Assembly (NCBI RefSeq): GCF_004193775.1
Contig: NC_041020.1
Location: 6,343,657-6,407,656 of the forward strand
From: Glycine soja
Taxonomy: Eukaryota; Streptophyta; Magnoliopsida; Fabales; Fabaceae
Reading direction: 5' to 3'
DNA length: 64,000 nt
The notes under the pieces were generated by a model. That model did no database searches, was not told where the DNA came from, and was given only the letters and a program-made list of their open reading frames with translations. Of this stretch, positions 44,935 to 55,561 are shown one piece after another (the first letter of the stretch is position 1; each line of letters begins with the position of its first letter). Position numbers and translations under genes: made by a program.

Positions 44935-47700
44935 ATGATGAATTCAGTTATATCAGTGTTGTATTTCAATGGAAGGGTATATGAAGAGAATGATGGTGTA
45001 ATATTAGAAGGCACTAAAAAAGCGATTCAGATTAAATGTGGAATTAGTTTCAATGCTTTGAAAAAAAAAATTGGAGATAAGGTAAAGTTACAAAATAATG
45101 AAATTATTTCTGCTATCAGTTGTAGATTTTTAGTTTCTAGAAAATATGTTGCTTTGCAAATTTGTGATGACGAAGATGTTGAAACCATGCTTGAAAGTTT
45201 TCAACAACAAAATCAAATGTCAGTTTTGGAATTGTACATAGAAAAGGATGTGGTTGGTGGTTCTATGTTTCATTCTGCAAATTCTCTTACATCATGCGGA
45301 AATAATTTATCTAATAATGAGACACAACCGCCAACAAATGTAAGCAACTTACATGGTGATGATGATGATGATGATTATCTTGTGTCTAACTCATACGTTG
45401 AAGAGTCTTTAGACGAAGATGATGGTGTTGACGATATATCTGATACAGACGATGAAGTTGCCGACATGATTCAACCAGTAAGAATTGTTCACTCAGAAGA
45501 AGGTATAATTTATTAATTAAAAAAATAGGTGAATACATTTATCATTTGACGTGAATTGTATTTAATGTTAAATAAGTATGATTTGAATTTTTTTTAACTA
45601 TTAGGTGTACAAGGAATTGAAAATCCATTTTGGAATGATATTTTGCATTATAACAATATCAACTGGAGTCATCCTGATGAGGAAGACATTTGCGGTTTGG
45701 AGATGCCATCGACTTTTAATGTTGGACAAGAATTATATGTTGGCATGGATTTTGATACTAAAGATACGGTAAAAAATGCACTGAAACAATATGTTATGAA
45801 GGTGCATCAAACTTTCAAAGTTGTTGAAAGAAAATCGAACAAGTATGTTGTTTGTTGCTTGAATAAAAGCGCAGAGTGTCCTTGCCCGTTCTATATGAGG
45901 GCAATTTTATCTAAAAAAACTGATTCATGGAAAGTCACACAATGGGGTGGACCACACACATGTCTCAATATGACCATGACACAAGATCACAAGAAGCTTG
46001 ATTATGATTTAATTGCCACTTGTGTAGTAGGTACGTATTTGATGTTCATATTATGCTACTTTTGCGTTAATTCTCATTTTAATTTTGTTATTCTATTAAC
46101 AGGCATGATCAGAGAAGATCCATCAATAAAAGTTTCTTTGATTCAAGAGAGGATTAACAGTGAATTTGCCTACAAGGTGTCGTACAAAAAAGCTTGGTTG
46201 GCGAAGCAAAAAGCCATTGCACTTGAATATGGCGATTGGGAAAAGTCATATGCGAAACTTTCGTCGTGGCTAACACATGCAAAATCATTTCCTATATCAT
46301 ATTTTCAAATACTACATGACGATTTTATTGTTGGGAACACGGTTAGTCGCGAACACCGTCAGTTTCATAGAGTGTTTTGGACTTTAGGTCAATGTAAGGA
46401 GGCTTTCAAGTTTTGTAAGCCAATCATACAAGTTGACGACACACATTTGTACGGAAAATACTGGGGGACCCTCTTAATGGCCACATCACAAGATGGAAAT
46501 GGTGGTGTCCTTTCTCTAGCATTCGCTGTGGTCGAAGGTAAGACGTTAACAGCGTGGTCATGATTTTTGGCACACTTGCGTGAACACGTCACAGATAAAA
46601 ATGGTATTTGTCTCATATCTGATCGTCACTCGAGTATAAAGTTTGTTGTGGCTAACGAAGTACTTGGTTGGCAACCTCCCCACGGTTATCATGTTTACTG
46701 CGTCCGACACATAGCAAGTAATTTCAATCGCAAATTCAATAATGCCAAACAAAAAGAAATGTTGAAGAAATTGGGTAAGATTTCATTTATCGTGGTCACC
46801 TTAATTTAACTTTCATGTATACTTCAAATTATTGTAGTTAACTAATTTCATGCAGGCTACACTCCTTGCAAGCATATTTTTGATCAAAATTTAGAAAAAT
46901 TCCATCAACTGAGTCCAGCCATAGCAACATGGATTGATCGCATTTTAAAGGAAAAGTTGACCATGGCTTATGATAGAGAAGAACGTCGATATGGCCACAT
47001 GACAACGAACCTCTCAGAATGTATAAATAAGGAATTGAAGGATTGCCGCAACATACCGATAACAGCGTTGGTCAAATCAACATATAGTAGGTGTCGAAAG
47101 TACTTTGTTGATCGTGGCCGCCAAGCCCAAAGACATTTAAATGAAGGACAATTATATTGTTCTAAGCTTGTTAAAGAACTTAGAAAAAATCATGAAGAAG
47201 CTTGTTCGCACATCGTTCGCGTGTATGATATCCACTCCACAAGGTTTGCAGTAAAGGAGACCTTCAATCCTATTACACAACGTGGCGGACAAAAGTGGGC
47301 AGTTAACTTGAATGGTCATTATTGTCAATGCAGAAGGTATTTTGCGCTTCACTATCCATGTTAACACATTATTGCAGCTTGTGGTTACGTGAGCATGAAC
47401 TATTACCAAAATATAGATGTTGTTTACACAAATGAGCACATTTTAAAAGCTTACTTCGCACAATGGTGGCCTCTTGGAAATGAAGCGGCTATTCCTTCTT
47501 CTAATGACGCATGGACACTTATCCCTGGCCCAACTACAATTCGTGCGAAAGGTCGGCCAAAATCAACAAGGATAAGGAATGAGATGGATTGGGTCGAATC
47601 ATCTAAACACCGACAAAAATGTAGTAGATGTGGAGCATAAGGGCATAACAGGTGTCGCTGTCCAATGCAGTCTGAGCGTGAGAGTTGTTCATTTAATTGA
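44935..47700 (+). pseudogene. MuDR-type transposase (mudrA), three nonsense codons
   Basis: Four exon blocks. 44935-45516: N-terminal domain with an acidic tail of Asp/Glu runs. 45606-46029: MuDR DNA-binding region, LKQYVMKVHQTFKVVERKS and CPFYMRAI. About 46104-46770: DDE transposase, with IQVDDTHLYGKYWGTLL and a later LISDRHSSIK. 46858-47700: NLSECINKELKD, where Glu is the third catalytic position, then a SWIM zinc finger (CQCRRYFALHYPC.H) and a terminal CSRCGA.GHNRCRCP knuckle. Stops interrupt it at 46561 (TGA at a Trp position), 47362 (TAA within the SWIM C-x-H) and 47638 (TAA in the knuckle). Apart from these the reading is continuous, so it died fairly recently. The third intron (about 46771-46857) has normal ends. 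Confidence 0.93.
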
Positions 47701-47779
47701 TTAATGTATGTTACACGAGTGACTTGTATTGGTTTAAGTTCTCTTCAATGTATTTACTTTGTGGGGTTCAATGAAATCG

Positions 47780-49216
47780 TTAGTTAAAACTCAATAGGCC
47801 CTCTTGTCGAGGATAAACGTCGACCCTAAACTCAGCTCGATTGTTCCATAGACTGATCATTAGAGCCAACAACTGGAATCAATTTTCAGCTTGTTTGCCT
47901 TTCAGCGTTAGGCCATGGATATTGAGTGGTTGCGAAAGACACTCAGGAATAGGTTGTTGCATTCCAAATTGTCGCAACACTTTATCAGGTTGGTGCCACT
48001 CAACAACATGGAAACAAATGAGTGGCACCACCGCGTACCATGCTACACTACCAACCAAACAAATTGGAGGCAACGCTGACATAACAGTTGCTGTGTAAGG
48101 CTCCCATAGAAACTGTATACAATAACACAATTGTTAATTTTCACTTAAACATGACATTTTCGTTATTATTTAACGAATACATTACTATCTTCTTACCTCA
48201 TGTCGTTTCATAATATCCAATTTGCGACGAAAAACTATCAGATCATCATTGCCAATATGTTGATTTCCACGTCGCAACCACCTACAAAAAAATATGAAAT
48301 CATCAGTGGCGACGCGTTACATTATTAATTATTTTCAAATGAAATGTTATTTTTTAAACTACTCACATATGTCCGAGTGGCTTATTTTCCATTACGGGAG
48401 GAGTCCTCTTTGGTGCCAAAGTTGTGCATCGTTCCCATGCCCACATTTGGATTAAGATGCACATACCTCTGATTGATTTAATTTTGTAATCGGTGGCGCT
48501 GCACATCTTTCTATATAAAAAAAGCAAGCACGGCAGGTCTCCATGCATACATGCTGCACTGTTCAAAGTCACGTAAAAATTACAGGTACCTTAGGAAAAC
48601 TTTGCTGCTGCTTTTGTCAACAAATAGGACTCCTCCTATGAATCTAAGAATCCATGCACGGGTAAACCTTTGTAGTTGTTCTACGTTACCGTCATGGTTA
48701 TTTATTTGTGAAAAATGGTGAGCCAGCCAACTTAATTTAACTACACTGCATTGAAGTTCACCTTCATGTGATCTGACTCCCAATAATTCTTCACATAATT
48801 CAGTCCAATTAAGATTAGTTTGACCAATTAATAGTGCCCCATCAACACGCAAACCTAATAAGACAGAGACATCTTGAAGAGTAATCGTACACTCTACGCA
48901 TCTCATGTGAAAAGTATGTGTTTCAGGCCTCCATCTTTTAATCAAGGCAGCAATTAATGACACATTAATTTTTAGGTAGTCCATCTTCATTATCCAATAA
49001 AAACCACATTGCCGAAGTAGAGGAATAATTTCCTCTGGTATTTCTTCTTCCCCTTAATACGTGGGGACAGCTAATCTGATGTGTAATTTTCGGTCTTCTT
49101 CCCCATTCCAAACATGTTCTGAAACATGCTTAGTTTGCATCCATAATACGTCACTGTCGATCGGGCCAGACTTAATTTTAATATTTGATGAACATGACGA
49201 TGGAGATGCCATTGAT
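47780..49216 (-). pseudogene. Plant mobile domain (PMD / MAIN-LIKE type) gene inside the MULE
   Basis: Starts at ATG 49216: MASPSSCSSN, then GPIDSDVLWMQTKHVSEHVW, a TAA (about 49056), then EEIIPLLRQCGFYWIMKMDY. The PMD core follows: ALIKRWRPETHTFHM, ITLQDVSVLLGLRVDG, LNWTELCEELLG. Further exons continue the domain: about 48572-48367 (WAWERC), 48282-48198 (WLRRGNQHIGNDDL) and 48112-47780 (VPLICFHVVEWHQPDKVLRQ). There is a TGA at a Trp position near 47880. PMD proteins (MAIN, MAIL1) act in genome stability and transposon silencing, and related domains are known to be carried by plant transposons. It ends 80 bp from the end of the transposase gene, tail to tail. Confidence 0.88.
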
Positions 49217-49346
49217 ACTGCAAAATAAAATATAATACAATAAATTCACGAAATAATTTAGACATTACTTGTAAAGAAAAAAAATTAACTACATTTACAA
49301 AAAATTAATTAAATATATATACCACATAATTAAAATTTGAGTAAAT

Positions 49347-49350
<4 letters not shown>

Positions 49351-49402
<52 letters not shown>
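49351..49402. repeat. (TA)n microsatellite
   Basis: About 52 bp of TA dinucleotides inside the MULE upstream of the mobile-domain gene. The surrounding 49220-50150 is extremely AT-rich, with repeated aactaaaactaa words and no gene. Confidence 0.95.
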
Positions 49403-49405
<3 letters not shown>

Positions 49406-50399
49406 AATAACAAAATATATTATACAAATAACAAAATTTAAATATATTTTATAAATAAATTAAATTAGACGCAAACATAAATTTAATTAAATAACATAAT
49501 ATATATATTTCTGACAAAATATTTTAGATACCCATAACATTATATAAAATTTAAATACCACAGTTATTATTTAAATATTTTTAAATAATAACTTACACTA
49601 CCTATAAACTAAAACTATTTTCGATACCCACCAACCACAAAATTTAAATATATAACATAATTTAAATATAAAAAATAATTTAAATATATAAAACATTATT
49701 TAAATATATTCCATAAATAAATTCAATTACATGAAAACACAAATTTAAATAAATAACATAATATATATATTTGCCACAAATAATTAATAACATATATATA
49801 CAAAATTAATACAAGGTATCATATAACTAAACTAGCATAGAAAATTTAAATATATTTAACTAAAACTAAACCTAACGTACAAAACTAATATCATTTAAAA
49901 ATAAAACTAAAACTAATATTATTTCAAACTAAAACAAAACTAATATCATTTAAAACTATAACTAAAAATTAACCTATTGACAAAACTTAAATTATCAAAG
50001 TAAACCTAATTTACCATTTAAAACTAAAACTAAGGTAAGATAGAAAACTAATGCACTACTAATTTACTATACCTAAAACTCTATACAAATTTTATAATAT
50101 CTAAAATAACTAATTTAATTATCAGAATACAAACAATTAAACAAATAAAATAAGAAAATGAAACAAACTTACCAACTTTGAAAACTAAAAATGGAAGAAC
50201 ACGTTCTCCTTGTTGCAAAGCTTCACTCCAACACCAACAACTCTTTCTTTCTTGCGTTTTTAAGTGGGTTTTCGTTTACGGGGGAGGGGGATTTATGCAG
50301 CTCAAATCGCTGCTGGACTTCTTGGCGATTTCCCCTGAACCAAAATCGCCAGTCAAACTAGCGGGTACCTGCAAACTGCAATTCTTCTTCTACAACGCT

Positions 50400-50655
50400 G
50401 CAACCTAGCCTGGCTCCCCTAGGACAACTTGCCAGTCAAACTTGCGAGTTCCATGCATCCTGAAATCGCCAGTGGCACTGGCGAGACCAGTGCCACGTGT
50501 CACAGCCAGCCCGAAGTCGCCAATAACTTCTGCGATTTGCATGTTTTTTACGTCAGAAACAGCACCATACAGAAAATACTTCCAAAAGAGACCCATTTCA
50601 AGAATATGTTTCAAAAAGAATCCCATGTTGAAAAATTTGCCTCACAATGTGATAC
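50400..50655 (-). repeat. Right terminal inverted repeat of the MULE
   Basis: Inverted copy of 43522-43785. The region just inside (about 50330-50400) repeats further cgatt/tggcga words. Confidence 0.88.
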
Positions 50656-51825
50656 CATCGATATTTAAAACTGATTATCATGGAGAAGCTAAAGGAGTGA
50701 GAATTGTGACATACAGTATGATGACAAAAGATCTGATATAGTGGTTTTATTATCAGTTTTCTTGTCTGTTTCATTGTTTTTACTTTCTATTTTTCTAAGA
50801 ATAATGTTTTGTAGACACCGAAAGAAAACTAATTTACATCATGAGAGAGAAAGACATGGGACAAGCGGAGATAATGTAATAAGTGATATGATATACCAAA
50901 AAAAAAGATAAAAAGAAATAATAAATTTTTTGAGTCATTCCTTAATTAAGTTATATATATATATATTATAGTAATTGTCCTATATAAAAAATCATTTTAT
51001 TTATCAGTAAAATGCTAAATATTTAAAATGAGCTTCTCTCGAAAGAATTGTGAAGAAAAAAATAAGAAAAAAAATAGATTTTCTCTAACCTAAAATAAAT
51101 TTTCTATTAATTAATCGTGTAAATATCTTATCTTTTAAAAAAATTATATAAAAAGTTTCTATAAATTAATGAATGATTAATTAAAAAAGAACTAATTTTA
51201 GTTCATGAAAAAAATTATTTTAATTCATAGGAAAACTCTTTTTTTTCTATTCTTATTTTTTTTTATCTTAGAAGTATTTTTAGAAAAATACATAAAAGAG
51301 AGGTCCTAATAGTAAGTCACGTGACATGTTACCTATTGAGTTTGTCTGTACTTCTGTCACCTTTATATGCTTTTGTGTCCTGTTATTCTTTCGTTTCATA
51401 AACATATATTACTGTATAAAACATTTATCTTGTTAATCAATAAAAAAATACTTTTTTTCATAATTTTATGCTTATTTGGTAACATAGATTTGGAATAAAT
51501 GATTGAAAAAAAGAAGGGAACCAAATCACTATGCATGCATATGCGTATGAGAAAATGAATGTGCATGCAGCTATCTTGCGTGGGACAAAAATGCAAAATT
51601 CCAGGGACCATCCAAAAGTGTCTTGATTCAAACCAAGTGAGTAGAGTACGTGGTATGCTGCCTGCGATGATGAGTGCACGTCATATATTCCAAAGCCCAC
51701 GTATAGCGGCTGGATTTGATTTATTTAGGAAGTTCATGAAAGTACTTTGCCACTAATTAACTTCATGTCAATCATGAGTGTTAGTGGAATGTGGTGTGGT
51801 TGATGATATTGAAACACCCACATTC

Positions 51826-51830
<5 letters not shown>

Positions 51831-51899
<69 letters not shown>
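51831..51899. repeat. (TA)n microsatellite
   Basis: About 69 bp of TA dinucleotides. Confidence 0.97.
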
Positions 51900-51905
<6 letters not shown>

Positions 51906-52365
51906 TTCAAATGAGAAAAGTTTTAAAAATGAAAAGTGAGAAAAATTTATTGGAAATTTCTCCATAATTATAGAGCATCACATTCAACAAATCTTGATAA
52001 CATTAAATACATGAAAAATAAAAGGTAGAGATTATAAAGTTTTGGAATATTATTTTTAACTTTTAATAATATTACATTCATCTTAAAAAAATGGAGATAA
52101 CATTTTCAAGGATTCTTGAAAATATGAAGATTATTTTACATCCATTTATTACTCTTGGTAGAAGTCATATTCCTCCACTATATAAATAGAGGTTTGTGAG
52201 GAGTTGTTGCAAACAAATAATTATGATCTTTCAAGAGTGAGAGAGTTTTTTTTAATCCTCTTCAAGAAAAAAGAATTATATTTCCATCATACTTAGTGTG
52301 TGTTTCAGAAATATTGTAAATTTTCCTATTGGGTGAGATTGAAATTATTGTTATCTTACTTCACT

Positions 52366-52369
<4 letters not shown>

Positions 52370-52441
<72 letters not shown>
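52370..52441. repeat. (TA)n microsatellite followed by poly-T
   Basis: About 72 bp of TA dinucleotides followed by about a dozen T. Confidence 0.97.
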
Positions 52442-52449
<8 letters not shown>

Positions 52450-53476
52450 TTTCTGGACTTGATCCTGTGAATTTTTTCCTTTCATACTCATGGGGTTTTT
52501 TATGTTAAAAATTTCTTGATGTTGCTCTTCTTTTCTTACTCTCTTAGTTTTTTTTTTTTATTGTCCATCTTAATCACATAGAGAGGGACATTTATTCTTT
52601 ATATTTTCCAACAAAATTGATTTTAAGCGTTAGAATATAATTAGAAAAAATCAAAGGCTGAGATTAAAAACTCCAAATTCTAGTAAATCATGTTTCCTTC
52701 TCCTCTCCCTATTACGTTTTGTTTCTCATCTCCCTTTCACGATACATTGTTGTTGCTGCTATTCACATTGCTTCATGCAGACTACGGCTTAGGAGTTGAC
52801 CTGTATCGTGGTGACGGCCCAATTGAATTAGTGATTCAATTCTAATTTTGTTAGGTTCACGTGTTCTTGGCCTCCTTTTCATTCCAATTTTTATATGTCT
52901 TCTTAACTCTGCTCTTTGAATGTATTCATAATAAGAAGGTATGATCTCTTGTCTTTCAATCTCCTTTCCTTTCCTTTTAATCAGGCCTATAATTTTAGAA
53001 AATTTTCATTACAATCTTCTTCGATCTATTTTTGTTTTAATTTATCAGTGCCTAAAAGGGCAAGTTGCTTTCTCATTTTTACCTCCTTGTACTACTGCAC
53101 ATTACGTTTAAGACAATGAGGTGTGTAATTTCTTGTTTTTATTGATTTATATTAGTTCTCAATATTTAGTTTTTAAATGTAAATTTTGATATTTGTAATG
53201 TTTTCTTCTATTCATTTAATTAAGTACCAATGATAATCAAAATGATGAAGTTAAAGTTGATGCCATGGAAAAAGAGGTAGTCTCCAACTTTAGCTCCACT
53301 TTCTTCACAGTAGGAACAGTTTCGACCCAATTTGGCAGCATCACCCACCACACCAGACAAAATAATTTCAAAGGAACCACCCAGTGTCACTGATTTTGAT
53401 GATTAATTTTTGTATTGTTGTTTTCTATTTATAAAACTCAGACCGAAACCTTTAAGAAGATACAATAGGACTCACG

Positions 53477-53770
53477 TCATATAATGACTTTGTGGCTTCC
53501 ATTGCACTCATCGCACACTATGAATCTGAAGCCTCCGCAAGAATCGCAGGCATTGTTCTGGTTGGAGCGCTGGAGGCGTTCGATGAGCCAATGGAGCTCA
53601 TCGCTCTCGTGGAGCTGGTGGACGTCATCGGCTCCACCAACGTAGATGCCACCGACGAATACGCGCAGCAGGGCAAGGTTGCTATGACAGTCGAGGACGG
53701 CGTGGAGCTCATCGCAGAAATTGGTGATGTTCTTGTGCGGCCGTGAGCTAGTGGCCAAGGCAAGAGTCAA
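53477..53770 (-). pseudogene. Glutaredoxin-like protein fragment (Cys-rich C-terminal type)
   Basis: On the minus strand it reads LRVFVGGIYVGGADDVHQLH and then ESDELHWLIERL, followed by CDSCGGFRFIVCDECNGSHKV. This is the C-terminal half of plant glutaredoxin-domain proteins with a CxxC...CxxC tail (At5g39865-like). The N-terminal glutaredoxin part with its own active-site cysteine is missing, and the frame upstream of about residue 20 does not look native. The tail stops early after VII. It is GC-rich, unlike its AT-rich surroundings, and ends about 310 bp from a CACTA-type terminus, suggesting capture. Confidence 0.8.
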
Positions 53771-53924
53771 AGGAAGCGCCAGAGAGTGGAGGGAGAAATG
53801 AAAGGGATCGGATTTCAGAGGAGCCTAGGGTTTCAAAGTACACGTGATAGTGGCAATTATGTAATTAGGGGAATAAAAACAATGACGTCTTTATATATAA
53901 ACCCATTGTGGATTACGTTCCCCT

Positions 53925-54081
53925 AGTACATTCTAAGGGGGTTCCCTAAAATCATCTTAGAATGTGTGTCATAAAAAAATTATTCTTCTTAATTACGAAA
54001 TTGTCACCGCGTGACATTCTAAGGCGGTTACGTATAATCATCTTAGAATGCGCGTCGTAAAAAAGTAATTTTTTAATAGTG
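53925..54081 (-). mobile_element. CACTA-type transposon end beside the glutaredoxin fragment
   Basis: Ends TTTTTTAATAGTG at 54081, the complement of CACTATTAAAAAA. On the minus strand it reads the same subterminal words as 16880: gcattctaag, a palindromic arm, cttagaatgtcacgcggtga, caattt. A second palindrome (acattctaagggggtt and tcatcttagaatg) lies further in. The opposite end was not found. Confidence 0.75.
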
Positions 54082-54395
54082 AGAGGTTTTAGTAGACACT
54101 AGAAACTACGTAACTGTGACTTCCAGCTAACAAACAAAAAGCATCCTTGTGCCAATAAATATGAAGTAAATAAAGTCTTAAAAAAATGTTTTTTTGTTTG
54201 ACTCAGCAATACATCCTCTTAACTTATAATAAGAACTCTGTAGCCATTTTAACTGGGTACCTATTAGTTGAATCTTCCCACTGCAAAATTAAATTTGCCA
54301 GACACGGTTTCCCCTCTTCGTGTTGCACTTTGCTTCAATGTTAGCCTATTCATATCAAATAAAGTTAGATGCAGTCTTTCCAAACATGTGTAGAG

Positions 54396-54398
<3 letters not shown>

Positions 54399-54463
<65 letters not shown>
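54399..54463. repeat. (TA)n microsatellite
   Basis: About 65 bp of TA dinucleotides, 42 bp before the left LTR of the second copia element. Long open frames of alternating Tyr-Ile here are artefacts of the array. Confidence 0.97.
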
Positions 54464-54464
<1 letters not shown>

Positions 54465-54504
54465 TTTGCTGCAACTCCCCACCCTCCCTGGAGAGACCTT
54501 CCAA

Positions 54505-55064
54505 TGTTGGGATTCAATTCCAAATATAGGGATTCAATCAATCAACCTAATTTCATTCTAGCAGACAATCATTGATCCTAACCACATGCTTTCTATTCAT
54601 GTATAGAGGAATTACTGTACAGAGATGAGTAGAATCCCTTTGTGTTCCCATACTCAAAATCATGATGAAAACTATATGCGGAAGCGTACCTGGATTAGCC
54701 ATAATGGAATGATGATGATGAAAGGTTGATCAGAAAATTGGGTTTTGTGATCTTCCAATTGTAGAGAGCCCTTATTTTTCCTTCTTTGGATTTTCCTCTT
54801 TTGATAGGGATGAAGAGAAACTGTACGCGTTGCGGTGCGTTACGTTGCTCTCTACAAATGGGGACCATAACCACTTATATTGGTAACTGCCATCAGTTAC
54901 CCCACATTTGATAATTATAATTTGGCCCCTCATCGAATTATAATATCACCGGTATCTACACAATTATCCTTTTATGACATATATGCCCTCAACCATATTT
55001 TTATATTAATTAGACCACTTTAATATTTTGGCTAATTATATAATGGTCCTAACTCATTCAATTA

Positions 55065-55101
<37 letters not shown>

Positions 55102-55118
55102 ACCCAAAATTACTAACA
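54505..55118 (-). repeat. Left (3') LTR of the second copia element
   Basis: 614 bp, TGTTGGGATT to TTACTAACA. It contains a (TA)n run at 55067-55096. The last 22 bp after the run have no counterpart in the right LTR. Confidence 0.92.
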
Positions 55119-55561
55119 ATCTCCCACTGGTCACAAATATATATATCCTTAATTCTTATGAATGTGTTAGACTTTATGAGCTCAAAATTTGTCATTACAT
55201 GCCTTGAGCATATTCCAAAAATCTTGTCCATTGATTACATTCGCATGTAGAACCAAAGCAGTTTTCATTGTATCAATCACAACTAAACCCATCAATGATC
55301 ACTAATGCTGATAGAATCAAATGACATAGACTCATCATGAAATGTGTAGCATGAAAATTACGTGAAGGTGGTCTATACACGTCTATTTTCAACTGGTCCT
55401 ACTTTACCTCAATGAGATCATTTAATAACCTTAATATACAAAGTGTAATAACTGAATAATAAACCATATTTATATATATAACCACATATATCCAAAAGTC
55501 AATGTATGCATACATAAAATCTAACATAGAACATAAAATACATAAAAGTGACTAACTCCCA

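Larger units (their letters stand above)
43522..50655. mobile_element. Mutator-like element with long inverted repeats
   Basis: About 7.1 kb bounded by inverted repeats of some 260 bp (43522-43785 and 50400-50655). The outer ends align as GGTgaaATCACAaTGTG on the left against GGTATCACAtTGTG on the right. Inside them both share cgacttcgggctggctgtga, the sequence ctggcgatttcaggatgcat and tgcaaatcgcagaag. It encodes a mudrA transposase (+) and a plant mobile domain protein (-), both dead. I could not find a matching 8-11 bp target duplication, so exact ends may be off by a few bases or the duplication has decayed. Confidence 0.9.
50656..53476. other. AT-rich intergenic sequence, no gene seen
   Basis: No convincing coding region. 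52170-52370 resembles the end of an LTR (tatataaatagaggtttgtg, a gagagag tract, then ttgggtgagattgaaattat) but no partner was found. 52750-53120 contains pieces that look like exon-intron boundaries (gcttcatgcag followed by an open stretch), which I do not recognise. Confidence 0.45.

Noticed and set aside
43500..50670. A 9-bp target-site duplication for the MULE
   Set aside because: The bases outside the aligned ends (caataaaca on the left, atcgatatt on the right) do not match at any small shift I tried.
51768..51965. Alternating Tyr-Ile frames (also near 54264-54575 and 951-1229)
   Set aside because: Translations of (TA)n arrays, not proteins.
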